Shown piece by piece: positions 59,527 to 64,000 of a DNA stretch of 64,000 nt (positions are counted from its first letter, which is position 1; each line of letters opens with the position of its first letter). The position numbers and the translations under genes are program-made. A model generated the notes under the pieces. That model worked only from the letters and a program-made list of their open reading frames with translations. It had not been told where the DNA came from and made no database searches. Location: the NCBI RefSeq assembly GCF_001559075.2, contig NZ_CP014015.2, forward strand, positions 1,054,001 to 1,118,000, written 5' to 3'. This DNA is from Citrobacter amalonaticus. Its GTDB lineage: Bacteria > Pseudomonadota > Gammaproteobacteria > Enterobacterales > Enterobacteriaceae.

Positions 59527-60678
59527 ATGTCGCTTATCACCGATCTGCCCGCCATTTTCGACCAGTTCTCTGAAGCCCGCCAGAAAGGCTTTCTCACCGT
59601 GATGGATCTCAAAGAGCAGGGTATCCCGCTGGTGGGAACCTATTGCACCTTCATGCCGCAGGAGATCCCGATGGCGGCGGGTGCGGTGGTGGTCTCGCTG
59701 TGTTCAACGTCGGACGAAACCATCGAAGAAGCCGAAAAAGATCTACCACGCAACCTCTGCCCGCTGATCAAAAGCAGCTATGGCTTCGGCAAAACCGACA
59801 AATGCCCCTATTTCTACTTTTCCGACCTGGTGGTGGGTGAAACCACCTGCGATGGTAAAAAGAAAATGTATGAATACATGGCGGAGTTCAAAGCCGTTCA
59901 CGTTATGCAGTTGCCAAACAGCAGCCAGGATGCCGCCTCACGTGCGCTGTGGAAAGCAGAAATTCTGCGCCTGCAACAGGCCGTGGAAGCGCGCTTTGGG
60001 ACGCCGGTAACCGAAGCGGCGCTGCGTGAAGCCATCATCCTCAAAAACCGTGAACGCCGCGCGTTGGCGAATTTCTATCGTCTCGGCCAGCTTAATCCCC
60101 CGGCATTGAGCGGCAGCGATATCCTGAAAGTGGTGTACGGCGCGACCTTCCGCTTTGATAAAGAAGCCCTTATCGACGAACTGGACAGCATGGCTGAACG
60201 TGTGCGTCAGGCATGGCAGGAGGGTAAACGACTGGACGCCCGCCCGCGTATTCTGATCACCGGCTGTCCGATCGGCGGCGCGGCAGAAAAAGTGGTACGC
60301 GCCATTGAAGAAAACGGCGGTTGGGTAGTGGGATACGAAAACTGTACCGGCGCGAAGGCGACCGAGCAGTGCGTCGCGGAAACCGGCGACGTATACGAGG
60401 CGCTCACCGACAAATATCTCGCCATCGGCTGTTCGTGCATCTCTCCAAACGATCAGCGCCTGACGCTGCTCAGTCAAATGGTGGAAGAGTACCAGGCAGA
60501 CGGCGTGGTAGACGTGATTTTGCAGGCCTGTCATACCTATGCCGTTGAATCACTGGCAATTAAACGTCATGTTCGCCAGCAGCACAACCTTCCTTATATC
60601 GCCATTGAAACCGACTACTCCACCTCGGATGTCGGCCAGCTCAGCACCCGCGTCGCGGCCTTTATTGAAATGCTGTGA
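59527..60678 (+). CDS. yjiM: YjiM, 2-hydroxyacyl-CoA dehydratase-related double-cubane-type protein
   Basis: The 383-residue protein belongs to the HgdB/HgdC-type 2-hydroxyacyl-CoA dehydratase D-component family (COG1775). It is cysteine-rich: Cys40, 59, 78, 93, 108 in the first half and Cys247, 273, 282, 302, 304, 335 in the second. Both halves show cluster-ligand patterns (GTYCTFMP and ITGCPIGG). Stand-alone members paired with one activase have been shown in other bacteria to bind an Fe8S9 double-cubane cluster and catalyse ATP-dependent reductions. YjiM looks like this type. The substrate in enterobacteria is unknown. yjiL follows after nine bases. Confidence 0.9.
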   Translation: MSLITDLPAIFDQFSEARQKGFLTVMDLKEQGIPLVGTYCTFMPQEIPMAAGAVVVSLCSTSDETIEEAEKDLPRNLCPLIKSSYGFGKTDKCPYFYFSDLVVGETTCDGKKKMYEYMAEFKAVHVMQLPNSSQDAASRALWKAEILRLQQAVEARFGTPVTEAALREAIILKNRERRALANFYRLGQLNPPALSGSDILKVVYGATFRFDKEALIDELDSMAERVRQAWQEGKRLDARPRILITGCPIGGAAEKVVRAIEENGGWVVGYENCTGAKATEQCVAETGDVYEALTDKYLAIGCSCISPNDQRLTLLSQMVEEYQADGVVDVILQACHTYAVESLAIKRHVRQQHNLPYIAIETDYSTSDVGQLSTRVAAFIEML

Positions 60679-60687
60679 GGAGCAGGC

Positions 60688-61455
60688 GTGACGTATTCGA
60701 TAGGAATTGATTCCGGCTCGACGGCGACCAAAGGCATTTTACTGGCAGATGGTGTGATTGAGCGCCGTTTCCTGTGCCCGACGCCATTCCGCCCTGCCGA
60801 CGCCATCCGCGAGGCCTGGGACGCTCTCGCGGAAGGTCTGGAAACGCGCCCCTACCTGACCTTAACCGGTTATGGCCGCCAGCTGGTTGATTTTGCCGAC
60901 AAACAGGTGACCGAAATTTCCTGTCACGGACTGGGCGCGCGGCTGCTCGCACCGGCTACCCGCACGGTCATTGACATCGGTGGACAGGACAGCAAGGTGA
61001 TCCAACTGGATGACGACGGTAACCTCACCGACTTCCTGATGAATGACAAATGCGCGGCGGGCACCGGACGTTTTCTGGAAGTCATTTCACGCACCCTGGG
61101 TGCCAGCGTGGAGCAACTCGATACCATTACCGCCGGCGTTGCGCCGCATGCCATCAGCAGTATGTGCACCGTTTTTGCCGAATCTGAAGTGATTAGTCTG
61201 CGCTCTGCGGGTATCGCCCCGGAAGCGATCCTCGCGGGTGTGATTAACGCAATGGCGCGACGCAGCGCCAACTTCATCGGTCGACTCTCTTCAGAAGGGC
61301 CGCTGCTGTTTACCGGCGGCGTCAGCCACTGTACGGCCTTTGCCCGGATGCTGGAAGGCCATGTCGGTATCCCGGTAAACACCCACCCGGACGCGCAGTT
61401 TGCCGGAGCCATCGGCGCAGCGCTGATCGGCCAACGGCAGAGAACGCGCAGATGA
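60688..61455 (+). CDS. yjiL: YjiL, ATP-dependent activase/reductase of the BadF/HgdC family
   Basis: The 255-residue ASKHA-fold ATPase should bind a [4Fe-4S] cluster across a homodimer and inject low-potential electrons into YjiM upon ATP hydrolysis. Motifs seen are GIDSGSTATKG (phosphate 1), DIGGQDSK (phosphate 2), and the two cluster cysteines Cys122 (NDKCAAGTGRFLE) and Cys160 (SSMCTVFAE). The start is GTG with GGAG just after the yjiM stop. Its stop overlaps the DUF3343 start (ATGA). Confidence 0.92.
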   Translation: MTYSIGIDSGSTATKGILLADGVIERRFLCPTPFRPADAIREAWDALAEGLETRPYLTLTGYGRQLVDFADKQVTEISCHGLGARLLAPATRTVIDIGGQDSKVIQLDDDGNLTDFLMNDKCAAGTGRFLEVISRTLGASVEQLDTITAGVAPHAISSMCTVFAESEVISLRSAGIAPEAILAGVINAMARRSANFIGRLSSEGPLLFTGGVSHCTAFARMLEGHVGIPVNTHPDAQFAGAIGAALIGQRQRTRR

Positions 61456-61709
61456 CGGAATACCTGTTTTTATTTCATTCGACGGTGGGCGTGATCCAGA
61501 CCCGCAAAGCGTTGCAGGCCGCAGGCATGACCTTTCGGGTTGCCGACATTCCCCGCCAGTTGCGCGGGGGCTGCGGGCTGTGCGTCTACCTGCATTGCCA
61601 GACCGGAGAACAAAATCGGTGGGTGATCCCCGGTCACACCGAGTCTATTTACCGCCTTGAGCAGGGCGACTGGCAATGTGTGGCAACCTTCGACGCGCCA
61701 GCGCGTTGA
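61452..61709 (+). CDS. DUF3343 (putative Se/S carrier-like) small protein
   Basis: The 85-residue protein has the DUF3343 fold signature: FHSTVGVIQTRKALQAAGMTFRVADIPRQL, then a cysteine motif GGCGLCVYLHC (Cys at about residues 41, 44 and 49). The family has been proposed as a sulfur or selenium carrier, without firm evidence here. It overlaps yjiL by four bases, so it belongs to the YjiM-YjiL unit and may supply sulfur, or act in cluster assembly or protection. Confidence 0.85.
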   Translation: MTEYLFLFHSTVGVIQTRKALQAAGMTFRVADIPRQLRGGCGLCVYLHCQTGEQNRWVIPGHTESIYRLEQGDWQCVATFDAPAR

Positions 61710-61751
61710 CCCGCGAAACCGCGATAAATTTCGCCATGCAATTATCACGCG

Positions 61752-61783
61752 TTTAAGGATTCATTAAGATTAATCTTTATACT
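61752..61783 (+). promoter_or_regulatory. Promoter of yjiK with a PmrA/QseB-like box
   Basis: TTTAAG-GATTC-ATTAAG fits the YTTAAK-N5-YTTAAK pattern with one mismatch, ten bases before a TATACT -10 element (61778-61783). This placement is typical of response-regulator boxes overlapping -35. Binding is inferred from pattern only. Confidence 0.4.
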
Positions 61784-61822
61784 TTCTCCCTTAATATCTT
61801 TGATTTTATTTAAGGAAGAATA

Positions 61823-62686
61823 ATGAGATTGTCCGCCCGATATCTGAATTCACCTCTGCGAATCATGCTTCTTCTTGCTTTACTCAGTGCAGGGGTGAGT
61901 TACGTCATATCGGGTAGCGCCGCGCCCGACAATGACAATAACACCCTTGCCGATTATCGCGCGACGATAGACGGCAAACCGATCGCGGGCGTGAAGAAAA
62001 ATGTCTCCTCACTCACCTGGTCCAATAAAAGTAATACGTTGTTCAGCACAATCAATAAACCCGCTGCGATTATTGAATTAACCCGCCAGGGTCAACTGCT
62101 GCGTACCATCCCACTCGATTTTATTCGCGATCTGGAGACCATCGAGTTCATTGGTGACGACACGTTTGTCATCAGCGATGAAAGTGACTATTCCATTTAC
62201 GTGATTACCCTCAATGCGCAGTCACAGGTCAACATCATCAAAAAGTTAACGCTTAATCTGTATGAAACCCCGACCAACGACGGTTTTGAGGGGCTCGCCT
62301 GGTCACGTGAAAAAGAGACATTCTGGTTTTTTAAAGAAAAGAGACCGATTGGGATCTATAAAGTGACGGGGCTGCTCAATACTGACAATCTGACCATCAA
62401 CAAAGACCGTGCGCTGCAACAACAGCTTGATGTGAAGGATATTTCAGGCGCGGAGTTTAATCCGCAGCGGAACAGCCTGCTGATCCTGTCTCACGAATCA
62501 CGAGTGCTTAAAGAGGTCAAAACCGACGGCAACGTTCTCGGCGTCATGACGCTAACCGAAGGCCACCACGGCTTGGCGCACACCATAGAGCAGGCTGAAG
62601 GGATCGCGATGGATAATCAGGGGACGCTGTTTATCGTGGCAGAGCCCAACCTGTTTTACCGCTTCACGTCCGACAGCGCACAATAA
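61823..62686 (+). CDS. yjiK: SdiA-regulated family protein YjiK
   Basis: The 287-residue product has an N-terminal hydrophobic segment (residues 13-32, signal anchor or signal peptide). A six-bladed beta-propeller-like domain follows with repeats such as VSSLTWSNKSNTLFSTINKP, LETIEFIGDDTFVISDE, FEGLAWSREKETFWFFKE and AEGIAMDNQGTLFIVAEPN. It matches E. coli YjiK (COG3204), a probable periplasmic protein of unknown function. The family name comes from early reports of SdiA control in Salmonella; it says nothing firm here. Confidence 0.9.
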   Translation: MRLSARYLNSPLRIMLLLALLSAGVSYVISGSAAPDNDNNTLADYRATIDGKPIAGVKKNVSSLTWSNKSNTLFSTINKPAAIIELTRQGQLLRTIPLDFIRDLETIEFIGDDTFVISDESDYSIYVITLNAQSQVNIIKKLTLNLYETPTNDGFEGLAWSREKETFWFFKEKRPIGIYKVTGLLNTDNLTINKDRALQQQLDVKDISGAEFNPQRNSLLILSHESRVLKEVKTDGNVLGVMTLTEGHHGLAHTIEQAEGIAMDNQGTLFIVAEPNLFYRFTSDSAQ

Positions 62687-62764
62687 TTCCTCCGTCGCCT
62701 TACCCATTTGTTATAAATTTGTTACCCTCGCATTTCGCACACGACAAATAACAATGGATACGGC

Positions 62765-63964
62765 ATGAGCCAGCAACCGCACAACGCAGACCGCCATTCA
62801 CTGCGCACCGCCCTTTTCGGGATGATGGTCCTCGCGCTGGGCATGGGGATTGGCCGTTTTCTCTATACCCCGATGCTGCCAGTACTGCTGGCTGAGGGGC
62901 GCTTCACGTTTTCCGAACTGTCGTGGATAGCCAGCGTCAACTATGCGGGATACCTGGTCGGCAGCCTGTTGTTCTCCTTCGGGCTTTTTCATCTGCCTGG
63001 CCGTTTACGCCCTATGCTGTTGAGCTCAGCGGTGGCGACCGGCGGACTGATCCTCGCGATGGCGCTGTTCTCCAACCCCATGGTGGTGATGCTAGTGCGC
63101 TTTCTGGCGGGCGTCGCCAGCGCCGGGATGCTGATTTTTGGCTCCACGCTGGTGCTGCAACACACCCGCAATCCTTTTGTCATTGCCTCGCTGTTTTCTG
63201 GCGTCGGCGTCGGGATTGCGCTGGGTAACGAATACGTGATTGCGGGCCTACACTTTGCGCTTTCCTCTCATGCGCTGTGGATCTGGGCGGCGGCCTTCTC
63301 CGCCGTCCTGGCGATGTTGCTGGCGCTGCTGCTTCCGTCCCACGCCCATGCGCTGCCTGCAACAACACTGGCAAAAAGTGACCCGCAGCCGATGCGCTGG
63401 TGGCTGCTGGCGCTGCTCTATGGACTGGCTGGATTCGGCTACATCATCGTTGCCACCTATTTGCCGCTGATGGCGAAAGACGCGGGTTCTCCGCTGCTGA
63501 CGGTTCATCTGTGGACGCTGGTTGGTATCTCGATTGTGCCGGGCTGCTTCGCCTGGCTGTGGGCAGCGAAACGCTGGGGAGTGCTGCAATGTCTGACAGC
63601 AAACCTGGTGATTCAGGCCGCCTGTGTGATCCTGACGCTGGCCAGTGGTTCTCCGCTGTTGCTTGTGCTGAGCAGCGTGGGATTCGGCGCAACGTTTATG
63701 GGCACCACCTCGCTGGTCATGACCCTCGCACGACAGCTTATTGTGCCGGGAAACCTCAATCTGCTGGGGTTCGTGACGCTGACCTACGGTATCGGCCAGA
63801 TTCTGGGTCCGCTGTTAACCACGCTGTTAGGTAGCGGCACGCGGGCGATTACCGATGCCACGTTGTGCGGCGCACTGGCGTTATTTATCGCCGCGACGAT
63901 CAGCGCCCTGCAATTCTATAAACAAAAGCGTTTGTTGGCATGTCGCATCAACGACATGCGCTAA
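62765..63964 (+). CDS. yjiJ: YbfB/YjiJ-family MFS transporter
   Basis: The 399-residue protein has about 12 hydrophobic helices and the family's N-terminal motif LALGMGIGRFLYTPMLPVLL (about residues 22-41), followed by SWIASVNYAGYLVGSLL. It matches E. coli YjiJ, an MFS transporter with unknown substrate. It begins 78 bases after yjiK on the same strand. The window ends 36 bases after its stop. Confidence 0.92.
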   Translation: MSQQPHNADRHSLRTALFGMMVLALGMGIGRFLYTPMLPVLLAEGRFTFSELSWIASVNYAGYLVGSLLFSFGLFHLPGRLRPMLLSSAVATGGLILAMALFSNPMVVMLVRFLAGVASAGMLIFGSTLVLQHTRNPFVIASLFSGVGVGIALGNEYVIAGLHFALSSHALWIWAAAFSAVLAMLLALLLPSHAHALPATTLAKSDPQPMRWWLLALLYGLAGFGYIIVATYLPLMAKDAGSPLLTVHLWTLVGISIVPGCFAWLWAAKRWGVLQCLTANLVIQAACVILTLASGSPLLLVLSSVGFGATFMGTTSLVMTLARQLIVPGNLNLLGFVTLTYGIGQILGPLLTTLLGSGTRAITDATLCGALALFIAATISALQFYKQKRLLACRINDMR

Positions 63965-64000
63965 CCACAATGCGGGGAACCTGGTGGATCCACTCCAGTA

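Overview
The window is chromosomal DNA of a member of the Enterobacteriaceae. Gene content and order follow the E. coli K-12 98-99 minute region and the matching Salmonella region almost gene for gene. The differences fit neither species, and a Citrobacter-like genome is the best guess. This assignment rests on remembered protein similarity and synteny, not on a search. Base composition looks even, and there are no insertion sequences, prophage genes or CRISPR arrays.

Layout. Positions 1-2264 hold radA (cut by the window edge) and serB; ytjB and lplA run divergently. The nucleoside-catabolism operon deoCABD (8625-4153, minus strand) carries two ERIC repeats, each abutting an internal stop codon. 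Its DeoR operators extend into the divergent glycyl-radical gene yjjI, followed by its activase yjjW. Then come yjjV, yjjU, ytjA, osmY, prfC, yjjG, rimI and holD on the minus strand, rsmC, an unexplained run of five hairpins, and three tandem tRNA-Leu(CAG) genes.

From about 19.5 to 28 kb the conserved E. coli backbone (yjjZ, fhuF, bglJ, yjjQ, yjjP) is interrupted three times. A GGDEF diguanylate cyclase sits between yjjZ and fhuF. An orphan PTS EIIC and a YbaK-like deacylase sit between fhuF and bglJ. A 4-hydroxybenzoate hydroxylase and its regulator (pobA-pobR) sit between yjjQ and yjjP. Backbone resumes with yjjP-yjjB, dnaT-dnaC, yjjA and opgB.

From 33.8 to 49 kb the L-galactonate genes lgoD/lgoR are followed by a three-gene TRAP transporter where E. 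coli K-12 has the MFS carrier lgoT. Next are a GNAT gene, tsr (with a sigma-28 promoter), an Ldh2-family dehydrogenase, btsT-yjiX-yjiA, and a MarR/HlyD/DUF2955 efflux cassette. That cassette occupies the position of the E. coli restriction-modification immigration control region. yjiS and yjiR close the section.

From 50.6 kb to the end are a fragment of an Rpn-family gene, an AraC/LysE pair, mdtM, a LysR-controlled C-S lyase plus dicarboxylate/amino-acid symporter unit, yjiN, a DUF2164 gene, a two-component ATP-driven reductase-like system (yjiM-yjiL) with a DUF3343 partner, yjiK and yjiJ.

The best candidates for under-described biology are yjiM-yjiL-DUF3343, yjjI-yjjW beside the deo operon, the hairpin run before the tRNAs, the orphan EIIC with its perfect palindrome, and the TRAP system linked to lgoRD.
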